NCBI GenBank assembly: GCA_038502055.1
Contig: JAXRKN010000038.1
Span: 3,968,001-4,032,000, forward strand
DNA from: Tanytarsus gracilentus
Taxonomy: Eukaryota > Arthropoda > Insecta > Diptera > Chironomidae
Reading direction: 5' to 3'
DNA: 64,000 nucleotides
Position numbers and translations under genes: made by a program. Positions 38,401-47,589 of this stretch are shown here, in pieces; within the stretch, counting starts at the first letter, position 1, and each line of letters begins with the position of its first letter. The notes beneath the pieces are model-generated. The model ran no database searches. It worked only from the letters and a program-made list of their open reading frames with translations, and was not told the origin of the DNA.

Positions 38401-38808
38401 AGTCAAACACTTACACGATTGACGATTGTTTTAACCAATATGTTCGAAAATACCTTTAACAATGATCGCCAAACACACATGGCATGAATTTTAATTTTCG
38501 TTCATTTAAAAAATGAAATTGTGGGAAATTTTTTAAATTTTTCTTCTTTGATGGCTCGTAAAAAAAATAATTTTTATCGCATTTGAAATATTTTTTGTCG
38601 AAATGAAAACTTAATGCGAATGAGTTAATGATGAAAGTGAGGAAATTCTTGATTATAGTCAAAATAACAAAGCACAGCAGTCTCACATCCAGCATCATAC
38701 AACAGCGGTAGTTGATTTTGCTCAATTTAATCATCTAATCAACACTCTCTGTGCTCGTTATTAAGTCATAATGGAATTTCTTCTCTAAATCAGCTCCGAT
38801 CATAAACT
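35440..38808 (-). repeat. Right arm of the large inverted repeat with an orphan echinus exon copy
   Basis: About 3.4 kb that matches 26897-30310 in reverse complement. It starts at the TGCCTCAATTATGTAGCG stretch and fades out after the TAATGGAATTTCTTCTCTAAAT stretch near 38770-38800. It carries both splice signals and an intact frame for exon 1, but no copies of echinus exons 2-6 follow on this strand. Confidence 0.9.
36486..36707 (+). pseudogene. Orphan inverted copy of echinus first coding exon
   Basis: Acceptor CTCTTTCAG, the same short upstream ORF, ATG at 36519, 63 codons and donor GTGAGT at 36708 are all preserved. Against the left copy I see three coding differences: T2K (ACG to AAG), one silent CCA to CCG, and N33I (AAT to ATT). 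The catalytic-type Cys is retained. No downstream echinus exons exist on this strand within the window. The next gene (AMP deaminase) is antisense, so any transcript would encode only an N-terminal fragment; read through the donor, the frame ends after 76 codons. I call it a partial duplicate, not a complete gene. If the spacer can invert, it is a reserve copy rather than a relic. Confidence 0.75.
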
Positions 38809-40114
38809 AGTGACACTGCTATTAAGTGAGAAATTAAAGTTTGAAATTTCAATTACTTTTCTTTTAGATTTTTTAAATTCAAGTTCTGATTGAAGAGCCA
38901 TAAACAAGTTCTGCTTTATCGACTTTAAATTTAATCTTGAAAATTAAATCGTTGGATTTAAATCTTCCTTACCTACAAAATTTTCAGACAAGATTAACTA
39001 TCAAAAATTATATTTTTAACTTTTTATCTGTAAAAAAATCCTTAAAAAATATTAAATAAATTCTTTAAAGTTTATTTTTCTTAGTTTCACTTTTTCTTTT
39101 ATTTCAACAAAGATTTTTTTTCTGATACATTTGGTCTGATTAAATACAAGCACAATTTATATCGGACATTATAGCAGATTAAAAGTTAAATAAATTTTGC
39201 AGAGGAAAAAAAACGCATGATTACATTTTTGTCTGATTCTAATTTAAAGTTAGAATTTTTTGATCTCAAGATTAATTGGAGCAAGAAATTGAGAAATTTG
39301 TTTGATAATTTTACTTAAACAATTTTAATTGATTGGAAGAATTTTTTAATGACAGTCAATTTGCAAAGTTAGTCAAATTTTTTTTGCAACTTGACTTCAA
39401 AAGTGTATTTTAAAAAATTTGGAATTTAACTTTTTGTAAAATTATCAAACATTTTCCTCGTTTTGTAAAAACTTTTAAATATTTTTCCCTAATATATAAT
39501 TTATGTGGAAATTTTAGTCAATTTTTTTAAAAATAATTTCTATCTCATTAAGTTTCAAAACAGTCTACATAAATATCTGGATAAATCTGAAACTCCTTTC
39601 GGAATTTCTTTTATAAAACATCACATGCAATTTTTATATGATTTTGAAAGATTTTTCTAATTTAGCAACTTTTTTGTCATTCAATTTTGAAAATTGTTCA
39701 AAGCCTTTTTTTTCTAAATTATCAACATTTTCTCTAATGATTATTTTTTTGTTGGCCTTTAAGGTAAGACACTCAAATGTATGAAGCTTTTTAAGTTGTA
39801 TATAGAGCTTTTTATGATAAACACTTTTCATGGTCCTGAATTGATTTTTCTTGTTCATTAATTAAAATCACTCGTTTGAAAGTTTCGTCACAAGACTCAA
39901 AGAATTTAAATTTTTTATGCATTGAGATTTGAGAAAAACCTTTAAAAAATCCATTGTGATTTAACTTTCATGCAACCCCATTGATAATCCCTCAAAATTC
40001 TCAGACTATTTAAAGACTCTATTACTAAAAGAAAGAAAAATATTTTCGGTAACGATTTTTAGACAAAAGTTATGTTGGATTTTCATCCATGTTGAAACCT
40101 TCATTCTCGTAGCC
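38809..40114. other. AT-rich intergenic region
   Basis: Very AT-rich, between the repeat arm and the AMP deaminase stop codon. It presumably contains the AMP deaminase 3' UTR. I see no convincing gene. Confidence 0.5.
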
Positions 40115-43100
40115 TCATGAGATTTCGGCCGCCACCTTAAAGATATTTGACAACTCATCCAAAAGAGATTCATAGCGAAATGCAACACGAATGTCGGGAA
40201 CATTTGTGCGTGTAATGTCATTGCCAGGAACACCCTCGCGTGTATAATTCGGTCCGAGCCAATGCTGCTTGACACTGTGAGGAAATCCAGACATGGTGAC
40301 ACTGTTGCGTGCCAATTCACACATGTCGCATGATGAGAGCTTCCATACCTGGGCAGCAATTGAATATTCTTCCATCAGCGGTTCCTTGGTGAAATGAAAT
40401 TGCAACGGATCGTCAGTCGAGAGTGATACGATGAGACCACGTGCAAGATATTCAGGCAATGGATTTCGATGATAATTCAAGAAAAGTGAATTATTGCTCA
40501 AGGGACTCATTGCGATGCCAATTTGAGCGAGATAGTAGAGATATTGAAGGACCGGCACTTTTCTCAACAACAATCCATGAGAAATATTTTCAGCCATCAA
40601 ATAGCCACAAACGAGATGTTGAACTGCGCCAGCTTCGCCGCAATGTGGACGAAGGACGAAAGTGTTGAGTCCACGCTCACGTCGGAAATTATTGAGCACA
40701 GTTAGATTCGAGTACATGTAGAAAATGTAATAAGCATAAGGAGGATTTTCAAAATCATTCCAGTCCTCGGGGCATGGCATTTCCGGATCGAGCAATGGAT
40801 TTTCAGGCTTACTCTCATCATCAACGGAATCCAATCCGATGACATACTGCAAGAACTTATGGAGTTCCGGATGTTTAGACGGATTATTTGTGGCCTCAAA
40901 GAGTGGCAAGAAAATGTTGTCGATAATCTCTTGGAATGACGTCAACAGCTTATTCGTCTTGAAAATATCATACAACCGTGGAATTTGAATCAACCAGCGG
41001 ATATTTGGCGAGTAGACGTTGTGATTAAATCCCCACTTTGCTAATTTATCCCACTCATCGCGTGATTTACCGTAAATCGATAAACGCAACTCGGCATTTT
41101 GATACTTTGACTCCTCAAAGTCAAATGCGACCTCCTTGATGATGTGCGCAAAATATTTACCATCCAAGTAATTGTCGGTCTTTAAAAATACTTCACGTAA
41201 ACGCGACTCTCCAATTGGATTGTATTTTGCATTGAATTTGTCAAAGCGATGAAATGTGTTGCGATCCTGAAATTTAAATTTAATTTTATTAATTTTAAAT
41301 CGATGTAACTTAAAACTTACAGCATGAACATCGAGCATGTCCACGGTGAGATCATAAGTTGTGAGATTCATTGACTTGAACACTTCCTGCAAAGTCATTT
41401 TCTGACCGGACTTTGTGACAGTCACAACCTCATCTGCATTTGTCTTCAAAGTCTTTTTAATGAAACGCAACAGATGCTTTTGATTCATGCACGATGCAGC
41501 GTGAATGTGAGTGTCAACCTTTCGTATATTGTAAAAGTCACGATGAGGAACTGCCTTTTGGCATGCCAACTCACGCATCTCATTGAGCAACACGTGCAGT
41601 TGAAATTTCGAGTATAAATAGCTCAAGCGACGATAACAGAATGACTTCAAAGGACCGTCGGCAATCATCGTGCACATTAGCTGCATGTCTTGAATAAAAT
41701 CGACAATTTTTGGTGTTGGATAGTCACATTTCTCCTTGCACTCGGTATCACGAAAGACTTGGAAAGTTCCGTGCTCGGCTTTGATTGTGTAGTTGAGATC
41801 GTCGAGAACTGCGCTGTCCCATGGATCGTGGGGTGGTGGGTTCACAGGATGTTCTGATAAAAGATGAGAAAAATAATTAATTATGATGATTTTTTTCGAG
41901 GTTAGTTTGTGAGTTTTATCTCACAAACTCTCCATTAATTTTTTCATGCTCTGTTCTAAAAGACAAAATCAACAATTTTTAGGTACATTTGTTAATTTAT
42001 TGCGATCTAATGATTTTTATCAGGGAATGGAAACTTCAATTTTTTTTTAAATTCTTAAAAAGCTAGTTTCCACCCCTTAAAATTTATTTTATGAACATTT
42101 TCATCCCCTTTCAACCGAGATGAATTAAATCAAATGAAAATTAAAAGCAATTAGTCAAATATTTTTTAATTTCACGACGAATTTCACAAAGCGAAACAGA
42201 ATAACCAACTGATTCACGTTACCTCGTGACGCTTTGATTTTAGGGAAAATAAAAAGAGGTTAATAAAGCTGAAAGTAACTTAAAAAGCTTCAAGTTCATC
42301 AACTTTAGTTAATGATGAACCGATGAAGAGCATTTTGCAAAAATCATCCAACTTTGATATATGTTTTGCAAAAACCAGCTAATCACTATCAAAGAAAGTT
42401 AGCTGATTTTTGCAAAAACTTTCATCGCTATATTAGTGGATTTTCACAAACTGATCATCAACTAAAAATTTAAGGAGACTCACCAGCAATAGATTTTCTA
42501 TCATCGTGATGAACAACGTGAGCATCCTTCTCCTGTCTTGCACGTACAAATCGACCTGTTGTCTGAGGAAACGATTGATGCGAAATTGTCATGTTGCGCT
42601 CACGAAGTTCGAGAGCTTGAATCAATAAGTGAGATGCATGCTCGAGATCCTCAAGTGGAACGCCTGAAGTGTCATCGCCAGTGATTGAAACACGCTGAAA
42701 GTGTGGCACAAAATCATGCTCGTCGATTGAGATGGCGTCGTCTTGATTGACCTCCGGAGCGAGTGAATGGCGATCGATTTCCATTACTCTGAAAAGAGAA
42801 AACAAATTTTTTGATTTAAAAATAAATTTTTCATCCTCAGCAAACTTTTAAATTATTTTTCATTCTCCCTCAACTTTTGATCGCGTAAAATTTTATATCT
42901 CCCTAAAAAAATGGATTTTTGCAACACTTGCGACCCTTGCTGTGAGCCATGCAAGACAGTCTGTGACCCTCAATGGAGTTGTGCAGTGACACCCTGTCCG
43001 AACGTCTATGTCGATGCTTGCAATCCCTGCGAATCAAACGTCTTCGTCTCGCCAATTTGCAATGAAAATCTTGTACTCACTGGAGCATCCAACTGCGATT

Positions 43101-46100
43101 ACTTGTTCTACACCAATGGAAGTGAGTTGAGGAAATTCTTGAGGGAAATTTTAATTTAAAACTTTTTCATTACAGAAAAAATGAAGCTTTACGTCGCTGA
43201 CGACTAAAAATTTTAAAATCATCTCAGTCAACTTTGCTTAATTCACTTTCTAAATTTTTCGTGTAACTTCAAAATTTTTTCGTTCAATAAAAAATTAAAT
43301 AAAAAAAGCTTAAAATCATGTCTTGCGCTCCTAATTGCTGTAAATGCTCGCTCGTTCCACAAACTTATGGCCAAAATCCATGCCGAACTTGTTGTGTCGT
43401 CAAATGTGATCCAGAGCCATCGTGCAGAGCTGCACATCGACCAAGACGAGGCGAGCCGCCATGCGGATGCATCTACGGATGTCCCTGCAAGGCTGCGTGT
43501 TACGACTGGAATCCGTGCGTCAAACCATTCGATTATTGAAGGTGAGAAAAATTTTGATCGCAGTCAACTTTTAAAATTCAATCGATCAAATTTTTCAGTC
43601 TCATTTCGAACATCAAGCGATCAACATCAAATTTTTAACACTCATCAAATTAATTCATCATGTCTTGCCGTCCTTGCTGTTCAATGTCAAGCATTGCTGT
43701 GCCTCTCAAGCCATGGAATCCATACGCAATTTGTGTGCCACTCTATCCATGTGCCGGTCGCTGTGTTCCAATCACTGTCTGTTCATCGTGGTGCCAGCCA
43801 TTCGCAACACCCGGAAGCATGCACACAAATCGATGCGACAATGAGTCAACGCGCAACCGAAAATTCCCTGAGATTTGTGTGTCAAAGTGCTTATCAAGAC
43901 CATGCACGAGATGTTGATTGCTTTCTAAATTTTCCGTTTTAATAAAATCTCTTTAAAATGAGTAATTTTCTGTCGTTTTTTGGATTTAAGTTACAGGAGA
44001 TGATTTTTGGGAAGCCGAAAGCTCTTGAAAATTGAGCGAAATTTGATCGAGTTGGATTTAAATGGAAGATTTTAAAAATTTACGAAAATCCTGATTTCAG
44101 AAGAGTTGGAAATTTTGGTGGATGGAAATTTGTCCACAGGAAATTTTAAGCACAATTGGTTTTAAGATATTTTTAAATTTTAACCAAAACTATTGACAAA
44201 AATCAATTTCATCCTTTAAACCTTTTGACGGAATTTTTTCCTTTCTTTTATCTGCAATAAACACAATTTTTGCTTCCAAAATCAGAGGCTTATAAATTTC
44301 TCATGGCCTAAATCTCAAACCCATGGGTACCCATTAAAAATTCCGTCACACATCAAAATTTTCTCAAATTTTCAGTCCCTCAATTTTTTTCATCTCAGTA
44401 AACATAATTTGAACTTTTCTTCACTCTCAATCAAACCTCAAAACTTTTCGGACGTTTTTTCTAAATTCTCCCCTCTTTCACACAATCAATCGCTTCCCAA
44501 CCACTTGTGAGGTTTCACTTTGTTAATCGTTACACGGCATTAAAGGTAAAAATAGAAGAAAATCCTCATAAATGAGAATTTTAATTGAGCTTTTTTATGT
44601 CATAGCAAAAAAAATGTGCAAAACTCCTTGCGACGACTTGCGTTGTGGACTCTATGGCGGTTCCATTCCACATGAGAGCGTCTGCAATCCAACCTCGGCC
44701 AAGCTGGACGTTGAGTTTATCGAGTGTTGCAATGTCGATTTGGAGCGACGAGTCAACAACATCATTATAGGACCGATGCACGTTCGTGTCATGAACTTTT
44801 GCCCTCCAGAATTTACCGAAGCTAAAGCTGGCTATTTTGATCCACCCCAATGTTCAAAGTGCTTTTAAGTGTCAATAAAATTTGAGTTTACTTTTTCTCT
44901 CGAGTTAATGGTGTTGAGACAGGCACTTTTTTGTTACTTCCTTAGAAATTTTCGTGTAGCACGCGATTGTCAGAAAACAAGAAATTAATTAAGTTTCAAG
45001 GAGAATTAATTGGCTGATATTGATAGTGAAAAATGTGGGATTGTCGAAGGACATGGAATACTCGAAATCGAACTTTATTTTTCAGTCTCCTTAATTCACC
45101 TCAACGCGGACCTTTCCCAAAGTAATTTTTTTACATCACTTGCAAAGCCAAACATCACCACAGTAATTATCGCGTGCGGGGTCGACACACAACTTTTCCA
45201 AATGAAGACACTCAACTGAATGAAGTGAAGGGACTTATGCCATTGGCAAATTGGCTTTCGTGAAAATGCGAGTCGAGAGACTCACGAATGTGGAATTATT
45301 TTAGCGACTCCTAATAAATATTTAATTACTGAGTGATGAATAGTTGAAAGCTGAGCAATTATGCAATAAAATTATTATTAATTTGTCGAAAGGAATTTTT
45401 GATTTTAATTATAGCACAATTTGAGTGCCGATTGAAAATATTTTCTTTCATATTTCGCAAAGTCCTAAAAATAAAAGCCTGATAATTTTTCAGTGCCGTT
45501 GTGCAAAGGGCAAACTTATCAGCTGCATTTACATTATCAGTTGAAAATATTCAAGATCAAATAACTCATTAAAAAAGATTAGAGTAAGAGTGATTTCAAT
45601 TTTAAAATTAATTTTTCTATCACAAACTCAATATACGAATGTTTAAATTCTAATCTTGACACAACATTAATAAAATTCAGTTTATATTAAAATTTCTCAC
45701 TTAAAACTGCCACGTGATATTTTTTAAAAATGTGCTAATTGATAGACGACAAGAATTGCTAATAAAAATTTTCTAGCTGACAGAATTTTCAACAAAACTG
45801 ACACAAATTTAAAAAGTCATGCCAAAAATTAATAAATCTACTTACTTTGCTGTCAAATGACGCTGCAACATCAACTTTTTCTCAATTTGTTCAATTGGAA
45901 ATTGTGGGACTTCATAAGATGCGGAAATTTGATTCGGCAACTCTTCCGGCTCTTCTGGTTCAGGACTTTTCGGCATTTGACTCGACTGAGCTCCTGAAAG
46001 TGACATCGCTGGCGATTCACTATCTACTCGTAACATTTATAAAAGTGACATCGAATTTAAGGAATATGGAAATAAAAATATAAAAGAGGAAAAATTAGTT

Positions 46101-47589
46101 AACAATTTTGAAAATAAATTTATCGAATTTTAAAATTTCTAAGAATCAAAAAATAAAAACAGAAACTAAACCCATTTGATTGAAAATTTGACGAACTGCA
46201 CTCGGTCGTCTAGTAATTTCCCATTTTCTTAAGAAATCCAGAAATTTGGGATCTTTAATCACTTCACAAAATTTTAAAGAGTCTGAACGATTGAAATTCA
46301 TTTTCACTGCTGTCTGCCACTAGTAAAAGCTTTCCAGTAACTGAGAACTAAAACATTATCTCAATGCTGATTTTGCATGATAATCAAGCAAAATGAAGTT
46401 GAGTAATTAACAATCTAATTGAGCAAATATTGTTCATCAATCATTGGAAAAAAAATAAAATGCGATAGGAAAAGAAGCAAAAAAGAATAAAAAATAAATA
46501 TTTAGTAATTTGTTAATTACATTAATTATGTTTTCTCGTGATAAAAAGTCATAAAATTGTTGTTGAATCATTTTTTAATTGCTTTATTTTTTGTTTCTAT
46601 TTTTAAAATTATCCAACAAATTAGCGTAAGAGCAATCGCTGTTTGTTTGGATGTGTCATACATGCAACACGTGTTGATGTACAGTAAATCCTCTTAAACT
46701 TGAAAAATACCGAATAAAATTTTAATGATTCACTTTTAATATTCTGTAGTTTAAATTAAAGATATTATATCCACTTTTTCTCTCTTTAGGTTTATCATGC
46801 TCATGTATAAAATGAAGAATTGAAAAAACTAACAAAAAAAATTTCAAACACATAAAAATATGGAAAAATGTTTTTGATAAAAATAGATAGATAGATAGAT
46901 GACAAAGAGGTGCCGCTGGGTTACCAGGAGGACGCGCCGTTTTATTTCCTTTTCCATAGCTCGAAGCTTAGGCTAAGGAAAAAAACCGTAATCATGCAGA
47001 ACTCTTAAGATTTCTCTTAAGAATAGAGTATAAATACCCCTTTTTTCCCCCTCAACAGCAGGCGTCCCCGCGGGAATCGAAAAAAAAAAAAAAAAAAAAA
47101 TGTTTTTGATAAAAATAGAGTTTAAAAATTTTCAAAAAGTTTTTTAAATCATTTTTTAGTAATTTTAATATTATTTAATTTTCTCAATTTTTTTCGCAAA
47201 AATAAATTTAAAAGTCATTAGAAAGTGTTCTGCTGACACATTTGAGAAACGAATGCGATTCAAACATCAACAAAACTTTGAAAAAAAATCGCATGAAAAT
47301 ATTTTTAGAATCGCTCTCAATAATTTTTCCATTTTCTCAGAGAAAAATATTTTTAGCTTCGATAGAATCCGCTCTCAATACTTTTTTTTTACGATTGTGA
47401 CGTCAATTGTTTTGCAGTGTGTGATGAGGTGCTATTGACCCAATAAAAAATATTTTATTTACCTCCCTCGTCCTTGGCGGCAAAATAGTCACTTCGCGAA
47501 ATGACAATATTCGGACTCAACGGCTGTCGATTTGTCGGATCGTATGAGTCATCGTCACTCATTCGCAATAAAAAACCGCGTGAACTCAT
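40115..47589 (-). CDS. AMPdeam: AMP deaminase (main model, first exon A)
   Basis: Five coding exons: 47463-47589, 45846-46026, 42484-42788, 41321-41853 and 40115-41266. Phases agree throughout and give 765 aa. AMP deaminase converts AMP to IMP and ammonia in the cytosolic purine nucleotide cycle. The protein aligns along its length with animal AMPD2/3. Visible are the N-terminal [15 protein letters not shown] block; the zinc motif THIH (His320, His322); [28 protein letters not shown] (His590); and [21 protein letters not shown], with the metal/catalytic aspartates at 667-668. The last intron (41267-41320) is only 54 bp, stop-free and a multiple of three; family conservation (LDVHA/DRNTF) shows it is an intron. 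Two other first exons (46172-46301 and 51139-51220) splice in the same phase. Four small genes lie antisense in the 42789-45845 intron. Confidence 0.93.
41854..42483 (-). other. AMP deaminase intron with a repeated hairpin motif
   Basis: A 630-bp intron between core exons. Between about 42332 and 42417 it holds three copies of a TTTTGCAAAAA core, two of which flank an inverted repeat (CCAGCTAA and TTAGCTGA). The rest is featureless and AT-rich. Confidence 0.5.
42911..43207 (+). CDS. Small cysteine-rich protein 1 (nested in the AMP deaminase intron)
   Basis: ATG at 42911; two exons, 42911-43121 and 43176-43207, joined across a 54-bp GT-AG intron, predict 80 aa. The N-terminal half is dense in cysteine ([18 protein letters not shown]...CNPC). 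The rest has scattered Cys and ends in KMKLYVADD. There is no signal peptide. Cys/Pro doublets with no other domain resemble insect testis-expressed cysteine-rich proteins (Mst family); that likeness is compositional, not proven homology. Polyadenylation signals at 43286-43291 and 43298-43303 lie only 15-30 bp before the next gene's ATG. It is antisense to AMP deaminase. Confidence 0.7.
43266..43277 (+). promoter_or_regulatory. Translational-control-element-like motif upstream of Cys gene 2
   Basis: ACTTCAAAATTT differs from ACATCNAAATTT at one position and lies 41 bp before the ATG at 43318. Confidence 0.3.
43318..43539 (+). CDS. Small cysteine-rich protein 2
   Basis: A single exon of 73 codons starting [15 protein letters not shown] and ending CVKPFDY, with 16 cysteines by my count. 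The start matches the neighbouring gene 3 (both MSC.P.CC, both preceded by ATC), which argues for paralogy and fixes the frame. The stop codon is followed at once by a donor-like AG/GTGAGA, and an acceptor lies at 43598-43599. No AATAAA occurs before gene 3, so genes 2 and 3 may share one transcript. A motif one base off the Mst translational control element lies at 43266-43277. Confidence 0.7.
   Translation: MSCAPNCCKCSLVPQTYGQNPCRTCCVVKCDPEPSCRAAHRPRRGEPPCGCIYGCPCKAACYDWNPCVKPFDY
43624..43634 (+). promoter_or_regulatory. Translational-control-element-like motif upstream of Cys gene 3
   Basis: ACATCAAATTT lacks one base of the ACATCNAAATTT consensus and lies 26 bp before the ATG at 43660. 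Confidence 0.3.
43660..43917 (+). CDS. Small cysteine-rich protein 3
   Basis: A single exon of 85 codons, [15 protein letters not shown]... to CLSRPCTRC, with about 15 cysteines and no signal peptide or known domain. AATAAA follows at 43941-43946. An ACATC-AAATTT motif (translational-control-element-like, one base short) lies at 43624-43634 in the presumed 5' UTR. A longer frame (43367-43942) overlaps this gene and gene 2 but has no Cys pattern or paralogy and is rejected. Confidence 0.7.
   Translation: MSCRPCCSMSSIAVPLKPWNPYAICVPLYPCAGRCVPITVCSSWCQPFATPGSMHTNRCDNESTRNRKFPEICVSKCLSRPCTRC
44350..44361 (+). promoter_or_regulatory. Translational-control-element-like motif (exact) upstream of Cys gene 4
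   Basis: The 12 bases match ACATCNAAATTT, the element I recall from the 5' UTRs of Drosophila male-germline Mst Cys-rich mRNAs, where it delays translation until late spermatogenesis. The context (Cys-rich gene, same strand, upstream) fits. Chance matches are possible in AT-rich DNA. Confidence 0.4.
44614..44868 (+). CDS. Small cysteine-containing protein 4
   Basis: Start chosen at ATG 44614 ([16 protein letters not shown]); an in-frame upstream ATG at 44572 would add 14 hydrophobic residues that may be intronic. It encodes 84 aa with ten cysteines, clustered at both ends (CKTPC...C and CSKCF). The middle ([30 protein letters not shown]) is less Cys-rich than its neighbours. A possible 5' UTR intron runs from GGTAAAAAT near 44548 to CATAG near 44605. 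An exact ACATCNAAATTT motif lies at 44350-44361, and the polyadenylation signal is at 44874-44879. Confidence 0.65.
   Translation: MCKTPCDDLRCGLYGGSIPHESVCNPTSAKLDVEFIECCNVDLERRVNNIIIGPMHVRVMNFCPPEFTEAKAGYFDPPQCSKCF
44869..45845 (-). other. Remainder of the AMP deaminase intron
   Basis: AT-rich and noncoding on both strands as far as I can see, apart from the polyadenylation signal of Cys gene 4. Confidence 0.5.
46172..46301 (-). CDS. AMPdeam: AMP deaminase alternative first coding exon B
   Basis: An ATG at 46301 opens 43 codons ([18 protein letters not shown]...) and ends in phase 1 at G/GTTTAG (donor at 46171-46170). Phase 1 is what the exon starting at 46026 needs (G+TA = Val), predicting 766 aa. 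The donor is weaker than average, but the phase match with the other two first exons supports the call. The residues are amphipathic and charged and match no domain I recognise. Confidence 0.55.
46864..47118 (+). mobile_element. Short retroposon (SINE-like), copy 1, with target-site duplication and poly-A tail
   Basis: A direct repeat of about 23 bp (AAAAATGTTTTTGATAAAAATAG) stands at 46864-46886 and 47096-47118. Between them is an element of about 209 bp that starts with GATA repeats and ends in about 20 A residues. The body is more GC-rich than its surroundings (GGTGCCGCTGGGTTACCAGG, then ACGCGCCG and TTCCATAGCTCG). It has no coding capacity. Poly-A plus a long target-site duplication indicates LINE-type retrotransposition. 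It sits in an AMP deaminase intron. No clear tRNA-like A/B boxes were found. Confidence 0.8.

Noticed and set aside
40115..41845. Reading the AMP deaminase frame as one uninterrupted exon
   Set aside because: The 18 codons at 41267-41320 interrupt a strictly conserved stretch and are bounded by GTAAGT and TTTCAG, so they are an intron.
43367..43942. 191-codon plus-strand frame overlapping Cys genes 2 and 3
   Set aside because: It is longer than the genes it overlaps, but it has no motif. The competing frames have dense cysteines and parallel MSC.P.CC starts, which indicates that those frames are the coding ones.
47041..47100. Long A-run as a gene's polyadenylation site or assembly noise
   Set aside because: It is followed by an exact repeat of the sequence before the element, so it is the tail of a retroposon insertion.
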